22,318 bases of DNA from JAMIFV01 sp035906055 (GCA_035906055.1 JAMIFV010000004.1:1-22318), one strand, 5' to 3'; shown: positions 1 through 6,376, counted from the first letter of the stretch. Notes: generated by a model from the sequence alone, not told the origin. Program-made: numbers and translations.

Positions 1-1
1 C

Positions 2-193
2 TCATTGCAGGATAACCTGCACAGCCTCTTTACCTGTCGCGATATACCAAGCCTCGCAATACCGCCTACCATAAACCACCTCGAAGGAACATTCGCGCAT
101 CTCAAGGAAAAAATAAAAATCCACCGGGGGTTGAGATCACAAAGAAAGAAAAGGGCTATCAAATTTGTACTTTCCAGCCCCCCATTTCTTTAA
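2..193 (+). CDS. C-terminal end of a probable transposase (cut by window edge)
   Basis: An open frame enters from the left edge and stops with TAA at 191-193; about 63 residues are visible. The tail contains NHLEGTFAHLKEKIKIHRGL followed by a basic stretch (RSQRKKR). From memory, this 'N.hEG.F..LK..h..HRGL' pattern is seen near the C-terminus of some DDE-type insertion sequence transposases, where the Glu would be the last acidic catalytic residue. The exact IS family is not assigned. No start codon with a ribosome binding site is visible, so the gene most likely begins outside the window; it could also be a decayed fragment. The stop lies about 5 bases before the first palindromic repeat of the GIY-YIG unit. 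Moderate confidence, resting on the motif alone. Confidence 0.5.
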   Translation, partial: SLQDNLHSLFTCRDIPSLAIPPTINHLEGTFAHLKEKIKIHRGLRSQRKKRAIKFVLSSPPFL

Positions 194-197
194 TTAT

Positions 198-230
198 GCC
201 GTTTGCTGTGCAAACTCAGGCGATGACGGG
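198..230 (+). repeat. Left palindromic repeat of the GIY-YIG unit
   Basis: GCC at 198-200, GTTTGC, a 3-base loop TGT, GCAAAC, then TCA and GGC at 219-221, followed by GATGACG. It can fold as a hairpin with a small bulge on one side. It lies immediately downstream of the GIY-YIG stop codon (233-235, minus strand). It is the inverted partner of the repeat at 533-574. Confidence 0.6.
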
Positions 231-232
231 AT

Positions 233-532
233 TTATAGGATAGATTCGTATAAATCATTCCAGTCAGGATTAAGCGACTCAATCAATCGCAATTTATGCT
301 CCCGTCTGTATTTCTTTAATCGCTTCTCTCTGTGTATGGCAGTCTCCATAGTTGCATGGAGCTCGTAATAAGCCAGCCTGTGCAGGCTATATTGTTGGGT
401 GAATCCTTCAATCGCCCCTGATTTATGCTGGGCAATCCTTTGTATGAGGTTTGAGGTGACGCCAATATAAAGCGTTCCATGTTTCTGGTTGGTCATAATG
501 TAAACAGCAACCGCGTGATATCGTTTTGTCAT
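233..532 (-). CDS. GIY-YIG nuclease superfamily protein
   Basis: A 99-residue protein consisting of one GIY-YIG domain of the UvrC/URI type. The first motif is V-Y-I-M then LYIGVTSNL (the GIY...YIG pair reads 'VYI...YIG'). It is followed by IQRIAQHKSG, the Tyr/His-containing SLHRLAYYELHATMETAIHRE with the expected catalytic Glu, then the basic KRLKKYRREHK segment and a terminal NPDWNDLY, all usual for this small family. Members are predicted metal-dependent DNA endonucleases, but most are uncharacterised. I chose the ATG at 532 because AGGGA lies about 8 bases upstream and the domain starts just after it; the frame stays open to 589 through the palindromic repeat. The ribosome binding site is therefore supplied by the repeat. 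Confidence 0.85.
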   Translation of the reverse strand: MTKRYHAVAVYIMTNQKHGTLYIGVTSNLIQRIAQHKSGAIEGFTQQYSLHRLAYYELHATMETAIHREKRLKKYRREHKLRLIESLNPDWNDLYESIL

Positions 533-574
533 GGTCGTCATTCCCTGAATTTGCGTAGCAAATTCTAAGGGAAT
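533..574 (-). repeat. Right palindromic repeat (ATTCCC...GGGAAT type)
   Basis: On the plus strand, ATTCCCT-GAATTTGC-GTA-GCAAATTC-TA-AGGGAAT: an 8-bp inner stem and a 6-7-bp outer stem separated by a small bulge. Read on the minus strand it ends GGGAATGACGACC directly before the GIY-YIG ATG. The ATTCCC/GGGAAT ends resemble common proteobacterial intergenic palindromes such as neisserial dRS3. It lies between the recR stop (599) and the nuclease start. Confidence 0.65.
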
Positions 575-598
575 CCATCCTTGATACAAGAGATAGCC

Positions 599-1189
599 TT
601 AAGCCACCGGCAGCCTTGCCTTGAGTGCCGCGCCGAGTGTGCCGTCATCAAGGAAATCCAGCTCCCCGCCGATGGGGATGCCATGCGCGAGGCGCGATAT
701 CCGCACGGTGCAGTCCACCAGACGGTCGCCGATATAGAATGCGGTGGTCTGGCCTTCCACTGTGGCATTGGTGGCGAGGATCACTTCGGTCACTTCCGGC
801 GCTGCGGCGCGCACCGCCAGCGAGGCGATGTTGAGCTGTTCAGGGCCACGGCCATCCAGCGCGGAAAGCGTGCCGCCCAGCACGTGGTAACGCCCGCGGA
901 AGATGCGGCTGCGCTCGATCGCCCAGAGGTCGGCGATGTCTTCCACCACGCATATCTGCGATGCGTCGCGGCGGTCATCCGCGCAGATGCCGCACGGGTC
1001 GCTCACATCGAGGTTGCTGCATACCGAGCACTGGCGGATGGTTTCGTTCGTGTGGGTGAGCGACGCGATGAGTGGCAGCATGAGCTTTTCACGGTTGCGC
1101 AGCAGATGCAGCACAAGACGGCGCGCCGAGCGGGGCCCAAGCCCCGGCAGCCTGGCGAATTGCGCTATGAGTGAATCCAATGCATTCAT
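599..1189 (-). CDS. recR: Recombination mediator protein RecR
   Basis: A 196-residue, full-length RecR. The N-terminal helix-hairpin-helix is LPGLGPRSARR (residues 14-24), the C4 zinc finger uses Cys54, 57, 66 and 69, and the Toprim domain begins at ICVVEDIADLWAIE. It ends with the conserved C-terminal GIPIGGELDFLDDGTLGAAL block. RecR acts with RecO (and RecF) to load RecA on SSB-coated single-stranded gaps. It is the last gene of the ffs-dnaX-ybaB-recR unit, 78 bases after ybaB. The start ATG at 1189 fits family length, but no Shine-Dalgarno is visible: the upstream bases are the end of the inverted repeat at 1198-1263. Confidence 0.96.
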   Translation of the reverse strand: MNALDSLIAQFARLPGLGPRSARRLVLHLLRNREKLMLPLIASLTHTNETIRQCSVCSNLDVSDPCGICADDRRDASQICVVEDIADLWAIERSRIFRGRYHVLGGTLSALDGRGPEQLNIASLAVRAAAPEVTEVILATNATVEGQTTAFYIGDRLVDCTVRISRLAHGIPIGGELDFLDDGTLGAALKARLPVA

Positions 1190-1197
1190 AAAAAGCG

Positions 1198-1263
1198 GGC
1201 ATTGGGCGTTGGGGATTAGGGATTACTAATTCTTTCAATCCCCAGTGCCTAATCCCTAATGCC
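1198..1263. repeat. Inverted repeat with 7-bp internal period (ATTAGGG/GTTGGGG type)
   Basis: The left arm reads as heptads ATTGGGC GTTGGGG ATTAGGG ATTACTA. The right arm, reverse-complemented, reads ATTAGGG ATTAGGC ACTGGGG ATTGAAA. The arms face each other, so a transcript can fold into a long imperfect hairpin. It fills almost the whole ybaB-recR gap. The heptads resemble the CCCCAAT-like STRR heptamers described in filamentous cyanobacteria; homology is not claimed. Confidence 0.7.
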
Positions 1264-1267
1264 TTCC

Positions 1268-1588
1268 TCAAAAAGGTAATTTCATCCCGGGGGGAAGACC
1301 CAGTCCACCGGCGAGCTTGGACATCTGCTCGTTGGCCATCTGCTCCACTTTGCCCTTGGCATCGTTGAAGGCGGCCACGATGAGGTCTTCGAGCATTTCT
1401 TTCTCATTGGGATCGATGAGCGATTTATCAATACTGATGCGCTTGAGCGAACCCTTGCCGCTCATGCGCACCACGATCATGCCGCCGCCGGAACTGCCTT
1501 CGGTTTCTTCGTCCTCAAGCTTCTTCTGCATTTCGGCGATTTTATTCTGTGCATCCTGTGCTTGCTTCATGATCTTCTGGATATTCAT
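1268..1588 (-). CDS. ybaB: YbaB/EbfC nucleoid-associated protein
   Basis: A 106-residue member of the YbaB/EbfC family, small dimeric DNA-binding proteins usually encoded between dnaX and recR. Visible features are the N-terminal helix MNIQKIMKQAQDAQNKIAEM with its coiled-coil spacing, the core GMIVVRMSGKGSLKRISID, the acidic LIDPNEKEMLEDLIVAAFNDA segment, and the Gly/Pro/Met-rich tail (KLAGGLGLPPGM) typical of the family. A good Shine-Dalgarno (AGAGGA) precedes the ATG at 1588. The gene starts 13 bases after the dnaX stop, so the two are almost certainly co-transcribed. The neighbouring dnaX and recR support the assignment. Confidence 0.96.
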   Translation of the reverse strand: MNIQKIMKQAQDAQNKIAEMQKKLEDEETEGSSGGGMIVVRMSGKGSLKRISIDKSLIDPNEKEMLEDLIVAAFNDAKGKVEQMANEQMSKLAGGLGLPPGMKLPF

Positions 1589-1601
1589 ATCATTCCTCTC
1601 T

Positions 1602-3251
1602 TTATTCTTCTTTGCTGATGATTTTGGTGACCGTGCTGCCGGGGAACTGCTCCATTACCGCTTTCACCAGCGGATGGGAAGCGGCCTGTTCGCAGGCGAG
1701 TTTCGACGCCACTTCCTGCTGTGCGTAAAGCGTGTCTTCGCCCTGTTCGCGCGAAAGGGCAACCAGCCAGCGCTGGCCGGTCCAGTCGGACAGGCATTTG
1801 CCCACGCGCCCGGCGAAATCCACCGGCACTTCGCTGGCGTTGATTTCGATACGGCCCGCTTCAAAACGCACAAGGCGCGTCTGGCGCATGAGGTACTGGT
1901 GCAATAGCCCTTCGCGGCGCGCTTCAAACATGGCGACCGCTTCGGTAAAAGTTTGCGGCATTGATACGGTCTGTGTAACGGGTGCTGCAACGGGAGCAGG
2001 GCGTGCAACGGTCTGCTGCGTGGTGATGAGCGATACCGGTGCGCCGCGCGGGGCGGGGGCGGCGGGCGCAGCACCTGACGTTGCCGCATTGCCGCCTTGC
2101 TGGCTGCGGATGGTGCGGATAAGGTCCGCTGGCGGCGGCAGGTCGGCCGCATGCGCGATGCGGATGAGCGTCATCTCGGCGCTGGCGGAGGGATTGGGCG
2201 CGATGCGGGCTTCCTGCAGGCCTTTAAGCAGCATCTGCCAGAGGCGCGAGAGCGTCATGATGGAAAGCTTCCCGGCCATCTCGGCGGCGAAGCCGCGCTC
2301 GCCTTCGGAGTAAGTGATGTCGTTGGCGGCTTCCTTAGCCAGCTTCACGCGCGTGATGAAATGCGCCAGCGCTAATAAGTCCTGCAATAACATGCCAGGG
2401 TCGGCGCCGTTGCCATGCAGTGTGTGGTATTCCTTCAGCATCTGCGCCACTTCGCCGCCCATGAGGGCGCGCAGCAGCGCGAATAACTGCGATTTATCAC
2501 CCATACCCAGCATGTCACGCACCTCTTCGGTGCGGATGCCCGCTTCCGCGTCGCTATGCGCTATGGCCTGGTCGAGCAGCGAAAGACCGTCGCGCACCGA
2601 GCCTTCGGCGGCGTTGGCGATAAGCGTAAGCGCTTCGCTTTCGGCTTTCACGGATTCTTTGGCGGCCACGTTATCCAGATGCGCGGCGAGCACCTCCACC
2701 GGCGTGCGTTTGAGGTCAAAACGCTGGCAGCGCGAAAGGATGGTGACGGGGATCTTGCGGATTTCCGTGGTCGCGAAAATGAACTTCACATGCGGCGGCG
2801 GCTCTTCCAGCGTTTTGAGCAGCGCGTTGAACGCGTTGTTGGAGAGCATGTGCACTTCGTCGATGATGTAGACTTTAAAGCGCGCGGAAGAGGGCAGGTA
2901 CTGCACCGTGCCTATCAGGTCGCGGATATCGTCCACGCCCGTATGGCTGGCGGCGTCCATCTCCAGCACGTCCATATGGCGGCTTTCGGCAATCATCGTG
3001 CAGTTGCTGCACACGCCGCAGGGGGTAATGGTCATGGGGCTTTGCCCGTCCGGCCCCACACAGTTCAGCGCGCGCGCGATGATGCGCGCCGTGGTGGTCT
3101 TGCCGATGCCGCGAATGCCGGTGAGCAGGAACGCATGCGCCACGCGCCCCGTGGCGAAGGCATTGGTAAGGGTGCGCACCAGCACGTCCTGCCCGATAAG
3201 GTCGGCAAAGGTCTGCGGGCGGTATTTACGTGCAAGTACGCGATATTCCAT
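1602..3251 (-). CDS. dnaX: DNA polymerase III subunit gamma/tau
   Basis: A 549-residue clamp-loader ATPase. The start MEYRVLARKYRPQTFADLIGQ is the canonical DnaX N-terminus, so I place the ATG at 3251 although the frame is open to 3485 through the SRP RNA gene. Walker A is GIRGIGKTT (45-53), the zinc module uses Cys64, 78, 81 and 84, Walker B is IIDEVH (129-134), sensor 1 is FATTE, and the SRC motif with the arginine finger is at 173-175. An Ala/Pro-rich linker (roughly residues 380-440) leads to a tau-like C-terminal domain for polymerase/DnaB contact. I saw no obvious slippery site for a gamma form. No Shine-Dalgarno precedes the ATG; the upstream DNA is an inverted repeat. Confidence 0.96.
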   Translation of the reverse strand: MEYRVLARKYRPQTFADLIGQDVLVRTLTNAFATGRVAHAFLLTGIRGIGKTTTARIIARALNCVGPDGQSPMTITPCGVCSNCTMIAESRHMDVLEMDAASHTGVDDIRDLIGTVQYLPSSARFKVYIIDEVHMLSNNAFNALLKTLEEPPPHVKFIFATTEIRKIPVTILSRCQRFDLKRTPVEVLAAHLDNVAAKESVKAESEALTLIANAAEGSVRDGLSLLDQAIAHSDAEAGIRTEEVRDMLGMGDKSQLFALLRALMGGEVAQMLKEYHTLHGNGADPGMLLQDLLALAHFITRVKLAKEAANDITYSEGERGFAAEMAGKLSIMTLSRLWQMLLKGLQEARIAPNPSASAEMTLIRIAHAADLPPPADLIRTIRSQQGGNAATSGAAPAAPAPRGAPVSLITTQQTVARPAPVAAPVTQTVSMPQTFTEAVAMFEARREGLLHQYLMRQTRLVRFEAGRIEINASEVPVDFAGRVGKCLSDWTGQRWLVALSREQGEDTLYAQQEVASKLACEQAASHPLVKAVMEQFPGSTVTKIISKEE

Positions 3252-3260
3252 GGTGTATGA

Positions 3261-3323
3261 GTTGCCAGTTACCAGTAGCCAGTTTTTTGTGGTTTTAATT
3301 ACTAGCAACTGGCAACTAGCAAC
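3261..3323. repeat. Inverted repeat with 7-bp internal period (GTTGCCA type) in the dnaX leader
   Basis: The left arm (3261-3283) reads GTTGCCA GTTACCA GTAGCCA GT. The right arm (3301-3323), reverse-complemented, reads GTTGCTA GTTGCCA GTTGCTA GT. The arms match at 19 of 23 positions and are separated by 17 bases. The repeat lies between the SRP RNA gene and the dnaX start and ends about 10 bases before the ATG. Its architecture matches the repeat at 1198-1263 but the heptad sequence differs. Confidence 0.75.
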
Positions 3324-3330
3324 GTGCTTG

Positions 3331-3418
3331 GGACTGACGGCGACCCGACCCGTACCCGCTGCGGCTGCTTCCTTTCGGACCTGACCGGGTTCACGAGCGG
3401 CGTCGCCCGCCGCCAGCC
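3331..3418 (-). ncRNA. ffs: Signal recognition particle RNA, small bacterial (4.5S) type
   Basis: The minus strand carries the universal SRP Alu-less domain IV core: GGTCAGGTCCGAAAGGAAGC with a GGAA-type tetraloop replaced by GAAA, flanked by the symmetric and asymmetric internal loops (CAGGTCC / AAGCAGCC). The ends pair: GGCTGGCGGCG at the 5' side with CGCCGTCAGTCC at the 3' side, with a single bulged base. The length of about 88 nt is near that of small bacterial SRP RNAs. It binds Ffh for co-translational membrane targeting. Its place just upstream of dnaX is a common arrangement. The exact ends may be off by a few bases; the promoter position supports the 5' end. Confidence 0.93.
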
Positions 3419-3425
3419 TTTGCCG

Positions 3426-3453
3426 ACTATAAACGAGGGGGGCGATTGTGCAA
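3426..3453 (-). promoter_or_regulatory. Sigma70-type promoter of ffs (and probably dnaX-ybaB-recR)
   Basis: On the minus strand, TTGCAC (3448-3453), a 16-base spacer, then TATAGT (3426-3431). The predicted start about 7 bases on falls at roughly 3418-3420, which is exactly where the folded SRP RNA begins. No other strong promoter was seen between ffs and dnaX, so dnaX may depend on this one. Confidence 0.75.
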
Positions 3454-3681
3454 GGAAGAAGAGGAGCAGGAAGGCAAGAACGCAAAAGCGAGAATACGAG
3501 AAGGCGAATTATAGTTTCTCGTTATTCATGTCTGAAAAGGCGGAAATCCCTGTATTCTGAGGGTTATCCACAGCCGCCTGTCATAAAATCTTAACACTAG
3601 TGTCACAAAAACTTTATACAAAAGCATGAAATAACTGATAAAATACATCATAGTACTAAAAAGGTAAAAAACGGAGCGTAT

Positions 3682-4299
3682 ATGGCTGATGATGATAAAA
3701 ACCTCTTTGGCAGACTTTTAAGCGGCATTGGTGACATGCTGGGTGGCGAGGAAACGAGCTTTGTCCAGAAGATCATCCGTGGCGCGCAGATATACGGCGC
3801 AGGCTCCGGTGTGCTCAATGACAGAGAGTCCGGCACGTTCATGGGCATGGATACTGGCAGCAATGCGGCAAAGCTCTCCATGGCCTCCGTATTGGCAGGT
3901 GGTTCGTTCGATATTGCCGCAGCAGGTTTTGCCGGTGAAAAGCTCCGTGAGGTTTATAAAAAGGTACAGGCTAAGGAAATAGACGGTGCGCAGGCTACCA
4001 GGGAATCGCTGGGCGAAGTTGCAGGCGCAGGCACTGCGATGCTGGCATTCCGGCAATTCAGCAGCGAAGATGATGGCGTCATGGGTAAGGCAGTAGCCAT
4101 GATCGGTGCCGTATTGGTAGGTAAGCTGGCCAGTGTGGTCACTGAGCAGGCACTCAAACTGGTGCCGCTGGAGAAAGTATTTGGTGACAGCCGTATATCA
4201 GGCGGTGTTGATGCAGGTAGGGATGTCAGGGTTACGGCAGCGCCGACTCCGGCAGATACAGCAGCAGCGCGTGCGGCCGGGCAGGGTGCAAGTCAATAA
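3682..4299 (+). CDS. Hypothetical Gly/Ala-rich protein, possibly membrane-inserting
   Basis: A 205-residue protein I do not recognise. It starts with a short acidic head (MADDDKN), then GRLLSGIGDMLGGEE. Two Gly/Ala-rich helical stretches follow (about residues 66-90 and 112-155, the latter GKAVAMIGAVLVGKLASVV), and it ends in an Ala/Thr/Pro-rich tail with no predicted fold. There is no signal peptide; the segments are glycine-zipper-like and could insert in a membrane or form a helical bundle. The ATG at 3682 has GGAG 5 bases upstream. It is followed 33 bases later by another Gly/Ala-rich gene, suggesting a two-gene unit. It is transcribed away from ffs, with the 3454-3681 region as the shared upstream DNA. 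That a protein is made is fairly certain; the function is unknown. Confidence 0.75.
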   Translation: MADDDKNLFGRLLSGIGDMLGGEETSFVQKIIRGAQIYGAGSGVLNDRESGTFMGMDTGSNAAKLSMASVLAGGSFDIAAAGFAGEKLREVYKKVQAKEIDGAQATRESLGEVAGAGTAMLAFRQFSSEDDGVMGKAVAMIGAVLVGKLASVVTEQALKLVPLEKVFGDSRISGGVDAGRDVRVTAAPTPADTAAARAAGQGASQ

Positions 4300-4332
4300 T
4301 CATTATAATACAAATATTCAGAGGGGCACAAA

Positions 4333-4851
4333 ATGGGTGCGGCAGTAACAAAGGCAGTAACAACTCTAGGTGCGCTTGTCAGCAAACATGGTGATACGAT
4401 CACCCGCGTAAAAGACACAGCAGGGAAGGTGGTTCAGGTGAGCGAACTGCCGCTCAAGGCCGCAAATGCAGATTATTCCTTGAAGGATGCGGTGAATACC
4501 GGTCTGGACGCGCTTTCCCTCGCGGCTGCTGGTGCTGGCACTATTCCGGGCATCAACCTTGGCACTGTGCCTGTTCAGGCGATCCTTGGCGCAGCTAAAA
4601 CCGCCAATTGTGCGCTGCACGGCGATATGGCCGGTGCGAAAGGCGCTGCCATTGAAGGTGCCGTTATGACCGGCGCTTCGGTAATGCCGGGCGGGGGAGT
4701 GCTTGCTAAAGTGAGTAAAGGCGCGCTCATCGTAGGTGGTGAAGTGGCCAAGCATGTCGTTGCGTCCAACGATCCGCAGTTCGATCCCGCCGCCGTGGCT
4801 CCGGCAAAAACGCCCGGTAAACCCGGCGACGTTAAGGCTCGCCACAGCTGA
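4333..4851 (+). CDS. Hypothetical protein with a pre-toxin-like Gly/Ala helical segment
   Basis: A 172-residue protein without a recognised family. After an N-terminal helix (MGAAVTKAVTTLGALVSKHG) comes LDALSLAAAGAGTIPGINLG, then AKTANCALHGDMAGAKGAA and ASVMPGGGVLAKVSKGA. The spacing of 'LD..SL...IPG', 'GD.AGA' and 'PG.G' resembles the alpha-helical segments that precede toxin domains in polymorphic toxins (PT-TG type), but this is only an impression. The tail is Pro/Lys-rich. GAGGGG lies about 6 bases before the ATG. It is 33 bases downstream of the preceding hypothetical gene and probably shares its transcript. No toxin or immunity domain is visible in either protein. The function is unknown. 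Confidence 0.72.
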   Translation: MGAAVTKAVTTLGALVSKHGDTITRVKDTAGKVVQVSELPLKAANADYSLKDAVNTGLDALSLAAAGAGTIPGINLGTVPVQAILGAAKTANCALHGDMAGAKGAAIEGAVMTGASVMPGGGVLAKVSKGALIVGGEVAKHVVASNDPQFDPAAVAPAKTPGKPGDVKARHS

Positions 4852-4932
4852 GCGGTTCAGGCTTACATCCCGTTGCGAATCTGCGGCAATTGGTGTATCA
4901 CTGCTTTCATGCAAACAGTGAAGGTGGTTTCC

Positions 4933-5757
4933 GTGGTCAAAATACGCTTGTTAAGTTCCGTTGCAATAGTTTCGCTGGCGCTGGCCGCCTGCACGCAGTC
5001 CCCGGCGGATATTGTTTATAAAGGCAGTTCATTCTTTGGCCGTGAGCATGAGGATGAACCGGCGGTCAATTCCCCTGACCACAAGACCTACAGCGCCGAC
5101 GCTCCCAAATACAAGCCCGGCTTTGCGCGGCCCGTAGAATCCGCCGAAGTGCCGGAAGTGGCCGTGGCCGACCTGCCGCCCCCTTCTGCCCATGGCGCCA
5201 CGCTTGCCAGGCAGGAACCCGCAGCCGGTGCTAAGCAGGAGCATGTGCTGAAGCTCAGCGACGCTAAGGCAGCGCAGGCGGTGGAAGTGAAAGAGCAGCA
5301 GGTGGCGAGCCTGAGCAATGACCTCAAGCCTGCCCATAAAGACGTGACGGAAGTAAAAGAAACCGCTCCCAGATTCATCTGGCCGGTGGACGGCGGCAAG
5401 ATCATCTCCCGCTTCAAGCCCAGCAGCGACATCGCCAAATCCAAGGGCAATGACGGTATCAACATCGCCATGGCGGAAGGCGAGCCTATCTTTGCCGCAG
5501 CCGGTGGCACGGTGGTGTATGCCGGCAGCGAGCTCAAAGGCTATGGCAACATGGTTATCATCCGCCATGATAACGGCTGGATGACCGCCTACGCGCATGC
5601 GCGCAGCCTCACCGTGAAAAAGAACGAGAAAGTGAAGCAGGGCGCGATGATCGCCTATGTCGGCACTACGGGCGGCGTGAAGGAACCACAGGTGCATTTC
5701 GCCATGCGTAAGGGAAAAACCCCTGTAGACCCGGTGAAATACCTGCCCAACGCGTAA
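4933..5757 (+). CDS. LytM/M23-domain lipoprotein, NlpD-like, catalytically degenerate
   Basis: A 274-residue lipoprotein. A signal peptide of KIRLLSSVAIVSLALAAC ends in a lipobox, with the lipidated Cys at residue 20. A low-complexity linker follows, then a C-terminal LytM domain (about residues 150-272) with FAAAGGTVVYAGSELKGYGN, the second His (222, in YAHA) and PQVHFAMRKGK. The metal ligands are lost: the usual H..G.D is N173-D-G-I-N177, and the first His of HxH is Gln253. It is therefore probably not a hydrolase but an envelope factor that activates amidases or helps division, like NlpD/EnvC. I chose the GTG at 4933 because AAGGTGG lies 5 bases upstream and gives a clean signal peptide; ATGs at 4909 or 4873 are alternatives. 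Confidence 0.85.
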   Translation: MVKIRLLSSVAIVSLALAACTQSPADIVYKGSSFFGREHEDEPAVNSPDHKTYSADAPKYKPGFARPVESAEVPEVAVADLPPPSAHGATLARQEPAAGAKQEHVLKLSDAKAAQAVEVKEQQVASLSNDLKPAHKDVTEVKETAPRFIWPVDGGKIISRFKPSSDIAKSKGNDGINIAMAEGEPIFAAAGGTVVYAGSELKGYGNMVIIRHDNGWMTAYAHARSLTVKKNEKVKQGAMIAYVGTTGGVKEPQVHFAMRKGKTPVDPVKYLPNA

Positions 5758-5821
5758 TCACTTTTTATGCTCTGCCCTCTTCAGCGAAGCGGCAGCCACG
5801 TTTGCGGTGTCATGTGAGCGT

Positions 5822-6376
5822 TTATATTTTATAGGCGATATCAATAACCTCTAAAGTTTCATTGCCCGCCGGGGTGCGCAGCGTCACCGTATCGTCCACA
5901 CGGGCTTTCATCAGCGCCTTGGCCACAGGGGAAAGCCAGCTTATCTTGCCTGTCTCGATGCTGGCTTCATCCACGCCCACGAGCTTCACCGTATGCTCGC
6001 TGCCGTCATCACGCGCATAGGTGACGGTGGCGCCGAAGAACACCTGCTCCAGTCCCTGCTGCTGCGCGGGGTCTACGATTACGGCATTGTCCAGCCTGCG
6101 GGTCAGGTAGCGCGCGCGGCGGTCGATCTCGCGCAGGCGTTTCTTGCCATAAATATAGTCGCCGTTCTCCGAGCGGTCACCATTGCCTGCCGCCCATGAA
6201 ACCGTCTCCACAATTTTAGGGCGTTCCTCGCGCATGAGCTTGCGCAGTTCCTCCTGCAAGGTGGCGGCCCCTGCGGGTGTCATGTAATTCTTTACATGCT
6301 TTGGCAGCGCATCCTGTTCGTCCGCGTCATCTTCAGGCGGTTCGTTGCCGTCTTCTTTGGTAAAGGCTTTGCTCAT
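5822..6376 (-). CDS. greB: Transcription elongation factor GreB
   Basis: A 184-residue Gre factor. After a charged N-terminal extension (about 27 residues, EPPEDDADEQD), the coiled coil starts at NYMTPAGAATLQEEL. The tip carries the acidic pair in GDRSENGDY (Asp67, Glu70), which stabilises the catalytic metal for RNA cleavage in backtracked RNA polymerase. KKRLREIDRRARYLTRRLD is the strongly GreB-like segment, followed by the FKBP-like C-terminal domain (VFFGATVTYARDDG..., ISWLSPVAKALM). The start ATG at 6376 overlaps the ridA stop (TGATG), so translation is probably coupled to ridA. The ORF extends upstream to 6484 but only through ridA sequence in another frame. Confidence 0.93.
   Translation of the reverse strand: MSKAFTKEDGNEPPEDDADEQDALPKHVKNYMTPAGAATLQEELRKLMREERPKIVETVSWAAGNGDRSENGDYIYGKKRLREIDRRARYLTRRLDNAVIVDPAQQQGLEQVFFGATVTYARDDGSEHTVKLVGVDEASIETGKISWLSPVAKALMKARVDDTVTLRTPAGNETLEVIDIAYKI

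Larger units (their letters stand above)
198..574 (-). mobile_element. Putative minimal mobile unit: GIY-YIG gene between inverted palindromic repeats
   Basis: A single small nuclease gene (233-532, minus) is enclosed by two related repeats that both point inward. A 27-base core at 202-228 (plus) matches 536-562 (minus) at 22 of 27 positions without a gap; both copies carry TTTGCT..GCAAA and end in ATGACG. Each repeat is itself a palindrome (GTTTGC-TGT-GCAAAC on the left; GAATTTGC-GTA-GCAAATTC on the right). Seen directly: one ORF plus imperfect terminal inverted repeats, about 380 bp in all. Inferred: the unit moves, or is moved, as a cassette, much as REP palindromes do with RAYT transposases. 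No target-site duplication was identified. Confidence 0.5.

Noticed and set aside
581..1174. Long plus-strand open frame opposite recR
   Set aside because: It is the antisense shadow of recR, which has clear HhH, zinc-finger and Toprim motifs; the shadow product shows no family pattern and no ribosome binding site.
3252..3485. N-terminal extension of dnaX by 78 codons
   Set aside because: The extension reads through the inverted repeat and the SRP RNA gene; the canonical DnaX start MEYRVLARKYRPQTF begins at 3251.
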